IMG/VR virus record: IMGVR_UViG_3300046791_000187
Location: 1 to 40,802 of that record
DNA from: a virus
Reading direction: 5' to 3' (one strand)
Length of the DNA stretch: 40,802 nt
Under the pieces are notes generated by a model, which had not been told where the DNA came from, did no database searches, and saw only the letters and a program-made list of their open reading frames with translations. The position numbers were made by a program, and so were the translations under genes. Below, in pieces: positions 22,571 to 29,197 of the stretch; position 1 is the first letter of the stretch, and every line of letters starts with the position of its first letter.

Positions 22571-23031
22571 GACGCCGCCCAATGTTGTCGTGGTTCGCGG
22601 GCGTAACAAACAGCGCGGCAGGCGGGGCAGTATGAACTGCCCAGACGCGCGGGCTTCCGGCAATACGCATGGTTCGGCCGCTCGCTGTCGGCCCACAGCG
22701 GAAACCGGCACTGTCCGCTCAGCGGCGGCGGCGACAGGGCGGGGGTGACAATCTGGCCTGACGATATGACAGGAGAACAAACAACGGACGGCGGCGGCAC
22801 GTCCGCCTGAACAGGCAGCCTTGGAGGGGCCGCGCGCGGGTATGGCGCCGGATCACCGGGGCGGTGGATCGGCGATGGCAGCACCTCGGTGATGAGGCCC
22901 AGCCTTTTGAGGCGGTTGATGCGGCCGGCGACGGAGTTCTTGCCCTTGCCCAGCAACCGCCCGATGTTCGCGGTGGAGGTGCCGAGCGCCCGTTCCGCGA
23001 TAATAATGTCATCGTCTGGCTGGACCGGCAT
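22567..23031 (-). CDS. GcrA-like cell-cycle regulator
   Basis: The 154-residue protein has an N-terminal helix-turn-helix (IIIAERALGTSTANIGRLLG, then NSVAGRINRLKRLGL). After a Pro-rich linker it has a Cys-containing C-terminus (CRFPLWADSERPNHAYC, then YCPACRAVC). This two-part architecture is that of GcrA, the alphaproteobacterial sigma-70 cofactor that acts at promoters with methylated GANTC sites. A phage copy could redirect host cell-cycle transcription or drive phage promoters. ATG 23031 overlaps the RusA stop (TGATG). The longer frame to 23148 is read from inside rusA. Confidence 0.72.
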   Translation of the reverse strand: MPVQPDDDIIIAERALGTSTANIGRLLGKGKNSVAGRINRLKRLGLITEVLPSPIHRPGDPAPYPRAAPPRLPVQADVPPPSVVCSPVISSGQIVTPALSPPPLSGQCRFPLWADSERPNHAYCRKPARLGSSYCPACRAVCYAREPRQHWAAS

Positions 23032-23501
23032 CACGGCATTCTCCAGGCCAATCCCGGCCGTTTCGGATGCGCCGTGACCGTCCGTGTTCGTGCCGCGCGT
23101 CGTGCGCCGACCGGCGGACGCACGTTGATCATTTCGGGCAACATCCAAAGTGCCACCATCACGTCGTCGCGCACCATCGGCGTCACCATCAACTGATGCA
23201 GATTGCCGTCATTGCTGATCACCCCGACGTGCTGGAGGAGGTCGAGCGCGGCTTTGACCCAGTTGTCGCTGTCGCGCCGGGAGACAGGCACCGAGAGTTG
23301 ACAGTTGAAACGGCAATCCACCATTGGCACACCGACCATCTGGCGGCGCACTTCCCAGCCGGCGATATGCAGCCACGTCGTATATTCGGGGGATCTGACC
23401 CGTGGCTTGCCGGGAGCGCGTATCCACAGCGCGTTCGTGCTGGGGCCTGGTGGCATGGTCAGCACGCGATCGGGCGGCGCGTCGGACCAGTGCCCGCTCA
23501 C
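23031..23501 (-). CDS. rusA: RusA-like Holliday junction resolvase
   Basis: RusA cuts four-way DNA junctions made in recombination. The 156-residue protein contains the family core SRRDSDNWVKAALDLLQHVG and VISNDGNLHQL (residues 75-105), with the Asp of DNW, the Lys and the later ND at the active-site positions. The early VDCRFNCQLSVPV strand also fits. It is longer than E. coli RusA (120) through N- and C-terminal extensions. GTG 23501 overlaps the previous stop (GTGA). Confidence 0.85.
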   Translation of the reverse strand: MSGHWSDAPPDRVLTMPPGPSTNALWIRAPGKPRVRSPEYTTWLHIAGWEVRRQMVGVPMVDCRFNCQLSVPVSRRDSDNWVKAALDLLQHVGVISNDGNLHQLMVTPMVRDDVMVALWMLPEMINVRPPVGARRAARTRTVTAHPKRPGLAWRMP

Positions 23502-23755
23502 CGTTCGCCCTCGCGTTTAACCCACCAGAAGCCCGAGGGGGTGACGACGGTCACCGTGCGGGGCCACTGTGGGGGCACCCAGTCGGCGGCGTGATAGTGT
23601 TGCAATGCCCGGCAGGTGTGTATCGTCAGGCCGGTGCGCTCCGCGATCTGGCGCCAGCGCAGGCCATCGTGGCGCAGCGCGGCGATGAGGCGGCCGGTCT
23701 CGCGGCGGTAGCGTTCAGTCGTCACTGTCACCGCGCGATCGGCCGGCTCGCTCAT
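23498..23755 (-). CDS. 85-residue helix-turn-helix protein
   Basis: Residues 15-52 form a helix-turn-helix (LIAALRHDGLRWRQIAERTG, then LTIHTCRALQHYH) and the C-terminus is aromatic and basic (FWWVKREGER). It resembles small DNA-binding proteins seen beside rusA in other phages. Specific role unknown. It is coupled to rusA by GTGA. Confidence 0.6.
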   Translation of the reverse strand: MSEPADRAVTVTTERYRRETGRLIAALRHDGLRWRQIAERTGLTIHTCRALQHYHAADWVPPQWPRTVTVVTPSGFWWVKREGER

Positions 23756-23773
23756 GTGGTTCCCTCCCGTTGG

Positions 23774-23944
23774 TTATCGCGGCTTCAGTTCTTTCGCGGC
23801 CTCCGCCAGGGCGGCGCGGTAACGCCCGAGTTCGTTGCTGACCGAGGCGCGGCACCACCAGAACGTGATCCAGCCGAGGCGTAGTTCGGACTGCTCAATC
23901 CGCACGCCGCGCCAGGCGGTGGAAAACTCCGCGGCGAATGTCAT
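23774..23944 (-). CDS. 56-residue protein, unknown
   Basis: ATG 23944 overlaps the stop of the upstream HTH gene (ATGA). The sequence is amphipathic with an aromatic centre (LGWITFWWCRASVSNELG) and a basic helical end (ALAEAAKELKPR). The coupling and good coding character support it. No family recognised. Confidence 0.55.
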   Translation of the reverse strand: MTFAAEFSTAWRGVRIEQSELRLGWITFWWCRASVSNELGRYRAALAEAAKELKPR

Positions 23945-24201
23945 CCGTTGCCACGGGCCGCCCTTCGTTCAGCGACGAGACGATTTACTTCGTCGGCGAG
24001 TTCGGACACTTCCGCCATTAGTTCAATCAACTTGTGCGCGGGCGGGGAATGCACGCCGTAGAGGTAATTCTGCGCGACGCGGCGGTCGATGCCGATGCGG
24101 CGGGCGAGAAACTTATCGGCGCAGCGCGTCCATTGAAAATGCCGGCGCAGGACAGCGGAAAAGCGAAGAGCGCAATCCTCGGCTGTGATGAAGTTATACA
24201 T
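23941..24201 (-). CDS. Helix-turn-helix regulator, Cro/CI-type
   Basis: The 86-residue protein has a helix-turn-helix at about 28-52 (CADKFLARRIGIDRRVAQNY) followed by HSPPAHKLIELMAEVSELAD, a dimerisation-type helix. The pattern 'A...LARR.G...R....YL.G...P....L..L' is that of small phage regulators. ATG 24201 has AAAGG ten bases upstream. It lies in the leftward early operon after the immunity genes. Confidence 0.6.
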   Translation of the reverse strand: MYNFITAEDCALRFSAVLRRHFQWTRCADKFLARRIGIDRRVAQNYLYGVHSPPAHKLIELMAEVSELADEVNRLVAERRAARGNG

Positions 24202-24247
24202 TTCTAGGCGACCTTTCACGCTGGTGTTATCCACAGACGTACGCGCA

Positions 24248-24718
24248 TCAGGCGGCTTCGTCCTTCCTGGGGCCAAATTGCGTGACTGTTTCGGTTTGCA
24301 AAGCATCCGCGTGTCCGAGGAGCGTTCCCGCGGCGCTCCGCATCCGATCTATGTTGAACCAGCGATCATCCTCGCTCAGATGATCGCGCAATACATATTC
24401 TGGCTCTTGCTCCGGGTGCGTCCGTCGCGGGTAGCGATCTTGCAGATCATCATCAAACAAGCCGGGGATAGCGGCACCAGATCGCGCAGCCGTGGCCAAA
24501 GCCCGTTCTTCCGGGAGAAAGTTTCGACGACAAAACGCGCGTGCCACCTGTCGCAGATGCAGGTTGCAACCAACCCAGCCCGTTGGATGGATGGACTTAT
24601 CGAAACGGATGATTTCCATCGCGCCATTGGCGAGGAACTCGGGATTGACGGAAACCTTGAGCCTGTTGATGTCGTAGACACGCCGAATGGCCGCGACCAG
24701 TTCCAGGCTTTCGCTCAT
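24248..24718 (-). CDS. 156-residue early protein, unknown
   Basis: ATG 24718 overlaps the stop of the gene before (ATGA). The protein has a short beta stretch (DINRLKVSVNPEFLANGAME), a HPTGWVGCNLHLRQVARAFC segment, and a charged C-terminus. No family recognised. It belongs to the early leftward operon directly after the Cro-like and 205-residue genes. Confidence 0.6.
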   Translation of the reverse strand: MSESLELVAAIRRVYDINRLKVSVNPEFLANGAMEIIRFDKSIHPTGWVGCNLHLRQVARAFCRRNFLPEERALATAARSGAAIPGLFDDDLQDRYPRRTHPEQEPEYVLRDHLSEDDRWFNIDRMRSAAGTLLGHADALQTETVTQFGPRKDEAA

Positions 24719-25332
24719 TTTCCGATCCCTTTCAGCCATGCCGCGACGCGAGGTGCCATTTCGAGGATGGTCACCCTCATGTGGTCGGATATCCCCTCGA
24801 GCATTGAGGAAGGCTCTTCATCGAGCAGCCCGTCGCGTTCGAAATCCTGCAGACGTCCCCAGAGCCAGAGCGCCTTTTTGTTACCGATAGGGCGGCCGGC
24901 TTCGGGCGGTCTGTGTTTCGCTTCGTGAGCGGCGATGATATGAGCGGTGGTCGCGAGCGCGAGAGGATTAGCAAGGCTCTCCTCGAACTCGTCCTCTGGA
25001 ACGGCCGCCAATTTCTGCCACTCAGAGGACTGGTCACGGGAAATACCATAATCAGACAAAGGCTTAGGATGTGTCGGAGACCGCGACACATCCTGATGTT
25101 GATTGCTTCCTCGAGGAACCGCTTTGGGCGTTTCTCGCAACAATGCCCCAACACGACGTTCGGCTCTGATTCGGATCTCGTGAACCTGACGCTCAAGTTG
25201 CATATCGCACGCCTGCCGGGCGTAGATTTCGAGCGCCAACATTTTGTCGCGAATGTCTTTGACCTCATCGACGGCGTGGCACGCGACGATCGCGTTACGC
25301 ATTTCATCGTAACGAGCGACGGTCTGACTCAT
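24715..25332 (-). CDS. 205-residue phage protein of unknown function
   Basis: The N-terminal half has YARQACDMQLERQVHEIRIR and AERRVGALLRE, followed by LSDYGISRDQSSEWQKLAAVPEDEFE. This arrangement is common in phage and plasmid proteins, where short 'L.D.GI...QSS.WQ.LA..PE..FE' segments look like a ParB-type helix-turn-helix. A DNA-binding role is likely but unproven. It is coupled to the Cro-like gene by ATGA. Confidence 0.68.
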   Translation of the reverse strand: MSQTVARYDEMRNAIVACHAVDEVKDIRDKMLALEIYARQACDMQLERQVHEIRIRAERRVGALLRETPKAVPRGSNQHQDVSRSPTHPKPLSDYGISRDQSSEWQKLAAVPEDEFEESLANPLALATTAHIIAAHEAKHRPPEAGRPIGNKKALWLWGRLQDFERDGLLDEEPSSMLEGISDHMRVTILEMAPRVAAWLKGIGK

Positions 25333-25550
25333 GCGGCGGCCTCGGCCGTTTCTGGCGCCCGCCGTGTCAGTTGCAGAACATCTTCGATGGGAAGATTAAG
25401 AGCTTGACTGACCTGCTGGGCGCGCCACGCTGGAATCCAGCCTCGCGTCTTCCACTCGCTGATCGTGTTGTGCTTCAGGCCGAGGGACGCGCCGAACTTC
25501 GACACGCCGCCATGGTCCTTGATGAGTTTGGTAAGGGCGGGGTTCTCCAT
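25329..25550 (-). CDS. YdaS/Cro-like repressor
   Basis: The 73-residue protein is a compact helix-turn-helix: ALTKLIKDHGGVSKFGASLG, LKHNTISEWKTRGWIP, then AWRAQQVSQALNLPIEDV. This is the YdaS/Cro pattern. It is the first gene of the leftward early operon, divergent from the CI-like gene, and the 93-bp space between them holds two operators. The promoter's -10 ends only seven bases before the ATG, so its message is predicted to be leaderless; no ribosome site is present. It should tip the switch to lytic growth. Confidence 0.82.
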   Translation of the reverse strand: MENPALTKLIKDHGGVSKFGASLGLKHNTISEWKTRGWIPAWRAQQVSQALNLPIEDVLQLTRRAPETAEAAA

Positions 25551-25557
25551 GCCCGTG

Positions 25558-25587
25558 ATTGTCGTTTATTACGACACGTTCTGTCAA
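25558..25587 (-). promoter_or_regulatory. Leftward early promoter of the Cro-like gene
   Basis: TTGACA (25587-25582) and GACAAT (25563-25558) with an 18-base spacer. Operator O1 covers the -10 and spacer. The expected start of transcription falls at or within a base or two of the ATG at 25550. Confidence 0.75.
25560..25576. promoter_or_regulatory. Operator O1
   Basis: TGTCGTTTATTACGACA is a perfect 6-bp inverted repeat with a 5-base centre. It overlaps the leftward promoter. It shares both arms with O2, O3 and O4. Confidence 0.85.
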
Positions 25588-25594
25588 CCCTCGT

Positions 25595-25611
25595 TGTCGT
25601 AAGCAACGACA
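25595..25611. promoter_or_regulatory. Operator O2
   Basis: TGTCGTAAGCAACGACA lies 35 bp centre-to-centre from O1, upstream of the leftward -35 and about 33 bp before the CI start. It is placed to control both directions. Confidence 0.85.
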
Positions 25612-25643
25612 CGCGCCACGACCGCCCCTGCCATCCTCACCTT

Positions 25644-26000
25644 ATGAGTAATCTCAAGGCAATTGGGCGTCGGATCGCGAAATTGCGCCGAGACTCAAAA
25701 ATAACCCAGGTCGATTTAGCTGCTGAAATCGGCGTCTCGCGATCTGTCCTCGGGGAAATCGAGGGAGGCACCCAACCGGGCGGCCTCGGGACAATGCTGG
25801 CTCTAGCGGACCACTTTAAGGTGCCGTTCGACTGGCTTTTGTGCCGCGAGGTTCCTCCCGGCGGCCCACTGGTCGGCAAGTTCATTGATGATCCCGACAC
25901 ATTGGCCTGGGTTCGGTTCTGGGAGGGGCTCACCCCCGAGCAACGCCTTGTCGCCGCGAAGATGCTTGGATTCCCACCACCGACGACGGCGGCGGCGTAG
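25644..26000 (+). CDS. CI-like repressor
   Basis: The 118-residue protein has an XRE-type helix-turn-helix at 4-60 (IGRRIAKLRRDSKITQVDLA, AEIGVSRSVLGEIEGGTQPG), then LADHFKVPFDWLLC, and a short C-terminal segment (LAWVRFWEGLTPEQRLVAAK). It has no LexA-type cleavage domain, so RecA-driven autocleavage is not expected, and induction must work otherwise. It faces the Cro-like gene across O1-O2 and has O3-O4 just downstream. No clear ribosome site precedes ATG 25644. Confidence 0.8.
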   Translation: MSNLKAIGRRIAKLRRDSKITQVDLAAEIGVSRSVLGEIEGGTQPGGLGTMLALADHFKVPFDWLLCREVPPGGPLVGKFIDDPDTLAWVRFWEGLTPEQRLVAAKMLGFPPPTTAAA

Positions 26001-26024
26001 GGGTTCAGCGCCAGCCAATAATTT

Positions 26025-26041
26025 TGTCGTGTTTGACGACA
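26025..26041. promoter_or_regulatory. Operator O3
   Basis: TGTCGTGTTTGACGACA has the same arms as O1, and lies 25 bp after the CI stop. Its centre carries TTGACG, a -35-like hexamer. Confidence 0.85.
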
Positions 26042-26070
26042 TTTCCTTGTTGCAAAGCTTGTCGTAATAT
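26042..26070 (+). promoter_or_regulatory. Rightward early promoter candidate
   Basis: TAATAT (26065-26070) sits in the centre of O4, with TTTCCT 17 bases upstream. The -35 is poor. The placement of the -10 inside an operator makes it the most likely CI-controlled start of the rightward unit. Confidence 0.4.
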
Positions 26071-26076
26071 ACGACA
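26060..26076. promoter_or_regulatory. Operator O4
   Basis: TGTCGTAATATACGACA, 35 bp centre-to-centre from O3, repeating the O1-O2 spacing exactly. Confidence 0.85.
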
Positions 26077-26080
26077 GTGC

Positions 26081-26105
26081 CTCCAGCAATCCCGCTGGAG
26101 TTTTT
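26081..26105 (+). terminator. Intrinsic terminator after CI and O4
   Basis: CTCCAGC and GCTGGAG form a 7-bp stem with a 6-base loop, followed by five T. It ends the CI transcript and also lies within the first ~30 bases of any transcript starting at O4. Confidence 0.8.
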
Positions 26106-26234
26106 CCCGTGTCCCTTCATTCTTTTCCGTCTCCCTGTTTGGCCCACCGACCTGACGCCGTAACATTACGGAACAATACTGCCCGGTCAAACCACCCTGG
26201 CGGCGTCGGCCCCCTCGATCAGTCCGTCCACGCC

Positions 26235-26444
26235 ATGCAAGCGCGCGAGGCTGCCCGGATCAACGCATTTCTCGAACGCGGCGGCCGGATTGAATTCGGG
26301 CTCGGTCCCAATGCCCGAGAGATCGAGCACGCTGTCGCCGTGGGGATATCGCTCGTGTTCGCGTTCACCGATGGGACCGAAAAGGCGTGCGGACACTTTG
26401 GGTCGATGTCGGGTGGGTATTCGTTGCGGTGGGTAGCAGCATGA
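26235..26444 (+). CDS. 69-residue early protein, unknown
   Basis: ATG 26235 begins coding-like sequence (MQAREAARINAFLERGGRIE) after a 130-bp leader. The frame is open upstream but reads non-coding. The centre VAVGISLVFAFTDGTEKACG is beta-rich. It is coupled to the next gene by ATGA. No family recognised. Confidence 0.55.
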   Translation: MQAREAARINAFLERGGRIEFGLGPNAREIEHAVAVGISLVFAFTDGTEKACGHFGSMSGGYSLRWVAA

Positions 26445-26593
26445 GCGCGGCTGACCGCGCCGCCGCGCTGGCCCGGATCGAGGCCCTGATTCTGTGGTGT
26501 CGCTCGTATGTGGAGCCGCCGCCGCCGGATCTGCTGTACGCCGCCGCGTACGCCGTCGAGCGACTGAGACAGGAGACGCGTGATGCTCAGTGA
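26441..26593 (+). CDS. 50-residue early protein, unknown
   Basis: A helical, Ala/Arg-rich peptide (RAAALARIEALILWCRSYVE, then YAAAYAVERLRQET). The start overlaps the previous stop (ATGA) and the end overlaps the next start by 11 bases. No family recognised. Confidence 0.5.
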   Translation: MSAADRAAALARIEALILWCRSYVEPPPPDLLYAAAYAVERLRQETRDAQ

Positions 26594-26765
26594 AGAACTG
26601 CGTAATTTGTCGATCTGGCTGCGGGCGCGGCGGCAGGTCGAGATCTCCGTCATCGTCCATATGCTGGAGGAACTGGCCGAGCAGGCCGAGCGGCTGGAGG
26701 CCAACACGCGGCTGACCGGCGAGGAACTCGCGGAGCAACTGAGCATCGAAGGATTGCCGCGATGA
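26583..26765 (+). CDS. 60-residue coiled-coil early protein
   Basis: Almost entirely helical with Leu/Glu heptads (VIVHMLEELAEQAERLEANT). It ends ATGA into the Gp157-family gene. No family recognised. It is probably an accessory of the recombination genes that follow. Confidence 0.55.
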   Translation: MLSEELRNLSIWLRARRQVEISVIVHMLEELAEQAERLEANTRLTGEELAEQLSIEGLPR

Positions 26766-27292
26766 GCGATGCACCATCAGCCTGGAAGGTTGAACAAGCC
26801 CTGTCCGCGTGGCAATCGGCTCGGGCGCGCTTGCTGACCGAAGATGCCGAGCTTGCCAATGACGAAGCCGCGCTGCAACTGCTGCTCGGCGATGCCGAAG
26901 GTGATGTTCAGGACATCCTCGCGCGCTTGCTGCGTGGCGCGGTTCACGCCGGGGCCATGGCATCAGCGGCGGCGGAGCAGATTGAGGCAATGCGCGGCCG
27001 GCAGGATCGTTACAAGCGTCGCGCCGAATCCATGCGCGCGACGGCATTCGCGATCCTCGACGTCATCGGTGAAACCAAAGTTGAACTTCCTGACCTGACC
27101 GCGAGCGTTCGGCGCGGTACGCAATCCGCGATGATCGTGGATGAGGCCGCGATTCCGGACAAGTTCGTTGAAGTCGTGACGACGCGTAAAATCGATAAAG
27201 CCGTGATTCTGTCAACACTGAAGGCTGGCGATGACGTGCCTGGGGCGTTCCTCTCCAACGGTCTCGCAAGCCTCACAATCAGGACAAAGTAA
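26762..27292 (+). CDS. Siphovirus Gp157-family protein
   Basis: The 176-residue protein has a long helical first half (EDVQDILARLLR-like, then AAAEQIEAMRGRQDRYKRRA, ESMRATAFAILDVIG). Its second half carries LPDLTASVRRGTQSAMIVDE, IPDKFVEVVTTRKIDKAVIL, and closes GAFLSNGLASLTIRTK. These blocks are typical of the Gp157 family, found next to recT or SSAP genes in many phages. Its role is unproven; it probably supports recombination or phage resistance to host defence. Confidence 0.8.
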   Translation: MSDAPSAWKVEQALSAWQSARARLLTEDAELANDEAALQLLLGDAEGDVQDILARLLRGAVHAGAMASAAAEQIEAMRGRQDRYKRRAESMRATAFAILDVIGETKVELPDLTASVRRGTQSAMIVDEAAIPDKFVEVVTTRKIDKAVILSTLKAGDDVPGAFLSNGLASLTIRTK

Positions 27293-27294
27293 CC

Positions 27295-28182
27295 ATGAAC
27301 GCATTAACTAAAGCGCCCGCCGCCGGGATGGTGCTGCGCCCGCAATCCTTCGCTGAACTGGTGCAGTTCGCGCAGATGGCGGCGAAGGTCGCGTGGGTGC
27401 CTCCGGCATTCAAAGGACAGCCCGAGAGCATCATGCTCGCGATTCAGATGGGATCAGAACTCGGCCTCGCGCCAATGCAATCGTTGCAGAACATCGCGGT
27501 GGTCAATGGGCGGCCGACAGTATGGGGAGATGCGGTGATCGGCCTCTGCCGTCAGTCGCCGGTCTGTAAGGATGTCGTGGAAACGATGAGCGGCGAGGGC
27601 GATAAACTGGTCGCGACCTGCACCGCGATCCGCGTCGGTGCCGAACCCGTCGTGCGGTCTTTCAGCGTCGAGGATGCCAAGAAAGCCGGGCTGTGGGGCA
27701 AGGCCGGTCCGTGGCAGCAATACCCGAAGCGTATGCTCCAGATGCGCGCCAGGGGCTTCGCGGTCCGCGATGCGTTCCCGGACGTTTTGCGCGGCCTGAT
27801 CACCGCCGAGGAAGCCGCCGACATCCCCGCACGCGATGCCTTCGCCGGCCCGACCATCGAGCACACCGCCGCCACCCCGGAGCCGCCGCCAACCCCAACC
27901 ATCGACCACCCGAGGAAGAAGACCGTAGGCGCATGGCTCGACGCCCTCGCACTGGAACTGGCCGCCTGCGAGGGGGACGAGGAGGTCGATGCCATAGTGG
28001 CCCGCGAGGATGTCCAGCAGGCCCAGGACAAGCTCCAGAACGGCGCCGCCGACAGGCTTAACCACATGATCCAGGAAGCCATCGCGCGCACCGCCGCGGC
28101 TGAGACATCCGCGCCGAATGACGGGGTTTTCGCTGACCCCAAAGATGATCCATTCCTCCAGCCGGTGAAGGAAGGCGCGTGA
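27295..28182 (+). CDS. recT: RecT-family single-strand annealing protein
   Basis: RecT anneals complementary single strands in phage recombination and replication. The 295-residue protein has the family blocks LVQFAQMAAKVAWVPPAFKG, SIMLAIQMGSELGLAPMQSL, QNIAVVNGRPTVWGDAVIGL, then FSVEDAKKAGLWGK and QYPKRMLQMRARGFAVRDAF. The C-terminal ~100 residues are Pro-rich and acidic. No recE- or lambda-exo-like gene is next to it. The start follows the Gp157 stop by two bases. Confidence 0.9.
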   Translation: MNALTKAPAAGMVLRPQSFAELVQFAQMAAKVAWVPPAFKGQPESIMLAIQMGSELGLAPMQSLQNIAVVNGRPTVWGDAVIGLCRQSPVCKDVVETMSGEGDKLVATCTAIRVGAEPVVRSFSVEDAKKAGLWGKAGPWQQYPKRMLQMRARGFAVRDAFPDVLRGLITAEEAADIPARDAFAGPTIEHTAATPEPPPTPTIDHPRKKTVGAWLDALALELAACEGDEEVDAIVAREDVQQAQDKLQNGAADRLNHMIQEAIARTAAAETSAPNDGVFADPKDDPFLQPVKEGA

Positions 28183-28325
28183 TGGTGGGCCGCCCGCTCC
28201 CCCGTCTCCTGGCCTCCCTGGCGATCGGCCTCATGCTTGCCATCGGGTATTGGTTGGCCATGGAGAGCGTCCCGCGCGCGATGCTGGCCGAGGTCGCGGC
28301 GGCGAAGACGGGAGGAAAACGGTGA
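28182..28325 (+). CDS. 47-residue single-span membrane protein
   Basis: The start overlaps the RecT stop. Residues 9-26 form a transmembrane helix (LLASLAIGLMLAIGYWLA) with a basic N-terminus, followed by a short amphipathic tail. GGAGG near its end serves the next gene. No family recognised. Confidence 0.55.
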   Translation: MVGRPLPRLLASLAIGLMLAIGYWLAMESVPRAMLAEVAAAKTGGKR

Positions 28326-28591
28326 GCGACGTCGAGAAGCAATACGCCCTCACCTTGGCGGAGCGCCTGTTAGACGAGCCCAACGCCGATTGGGATGACG
28401 ATCTCCGGCTACTGTCGCGCCAGTTACTTCGCCTTGATGATCGCGTTCTTGAGATCAAGGACGAGATACTAACCGACGTGATCTCTGGCATCCTCATGAT
28501 GCACGCGCCCAACCAGTGCTGCGCCGACTTCGCGAACGCGATCCTGGCTAACATCCGAGGGTTGAAGAAACCAAAGGAATGGAGAGAATGA
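28322..28591 (+). CDS. 89-residue acidic early protein, unknown
   Basis: GTG 28322 is preceded by GGAGG six bases upstream and overlaps the previous stop (GTGA). Helical and acidic (LLDEPNADWDDDLRLLSRQL, then DEILTDVISGILMMHAP). No family recognised. Confidence 0.6.
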   Translation: MSDVEKQYALTLAERLLDEPNADWDDDLRLLSRQLLRLDDRVLEIKDEILTDVISGILMMHAPNQCCADFANAILANIRGLKKPKEWRE

Positions 28592-28833
28592 GTCTGATTG
28601 AACCTGTCCCCGTCTGGGTAAACAAGATCAAAGATCTATCAGACCGGGAAATCATTGATCTTATGCAAACAAATCTGACGGTGAATACGGTGCGTTTCAT
28701 TATGAACTCGGCGGCGGGTCGGATTGAACAGGCTTATCAGCAACGCCAAAAGCCGAGTCCCATTGATGTTCGGCGCATGGAATTTGAAGCGGCCAACGAA
28801 ATTTGCCGTCTGTTCGGGAAGGAACTGACATGA
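28588..28833 (+). CDS. 81-residue early protein, unknown
   Basis: Coupled at both ends by ATGA. Contains WVNKIKDLSDREIIDLMQT and RRMEFEAANEICRLFGKEL. It is lower in GC than its neighbours, suggesting separate origin. No family recognised. Confidence 0.6.
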   Translation: MSLIEPVPVWVNKIKDLSDREIIDLMQTNLTVNTVRFIMNSAAGRIEQAYQQRQKPSPIDVRRMEFEAANEICRLFGKELT

Positions 28834-29084
28834 CGCAACCCGCGATCGGCTTGCAACGCGATTGGAAACCGGCATCGGAACTCTCCGTCAATCCGGGGGT
28901 GACCACATATGTCGACGTTCGCGAAGTCGTGACTTTTCGCTGGCAGCCATACGCACCCGGTGGCGCCCGACCGACGCGCGCACGGGGTCGTTGGCAGCGC
29001 GCGACCGGGTCCGGCGACTACATTCGATGGGTGAATTGTCCGCCGCCGCTCGGAGAATGGTCTCCGAATGGAGACGCGAAGTGA
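28830..29084 (+). CDS. 84-residue early protein, unknown
   Basis: Coupled to both neighbours. Rich in Arg, Trp and Pro (FRWQPYAPGGARPTRARGRW, then YIRWVNCPPPLGEW), a pattern suggesting a small beta domain that may bind nucleic acid. No family recognised. Confidence 0.55.
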   Translation: MTQPAIGLQRDWKPASELSVNPGVTTYVDVREVVTFRWQPYAPGGARPTRARGRWQRATGSGDYIRWVNCPPPLGEWSPNGDAK

Positions 29085-29197
29085 CCGATGACCGACTTAA
29101 CTTGCTGGAGCAAGGAGTTCTGTTGCTGCTCCTCGGGAATGCGGCGACTTTGATTTTGCTGGTGGCCGTTCTTTCCATGCCGGAAATTTGCAGATGA
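29081..29197 (+). CDS. 38-residue membrane peptide
   Basis: GTG 29081 overlaps the previous stop (GTGA). After a short charged start it has one hydrophobic helix (VLLLLLGNAATLILLVAVLS). It ends ATGA into xis. Function unknown. Confidence 0.45.
   Translation: MTDDRLNLLEQGVLLLLLGNAATLILLVAVLSMPEICR

Noticed and set aside
25329-25550. YdaS as antitoxin of a YdaST toxin-antitoxin pair
   Set aside because: No YdaT-like partner is adjacent. The gene sits in Cro position with operators, so a Cro-like role is the simpler reading.
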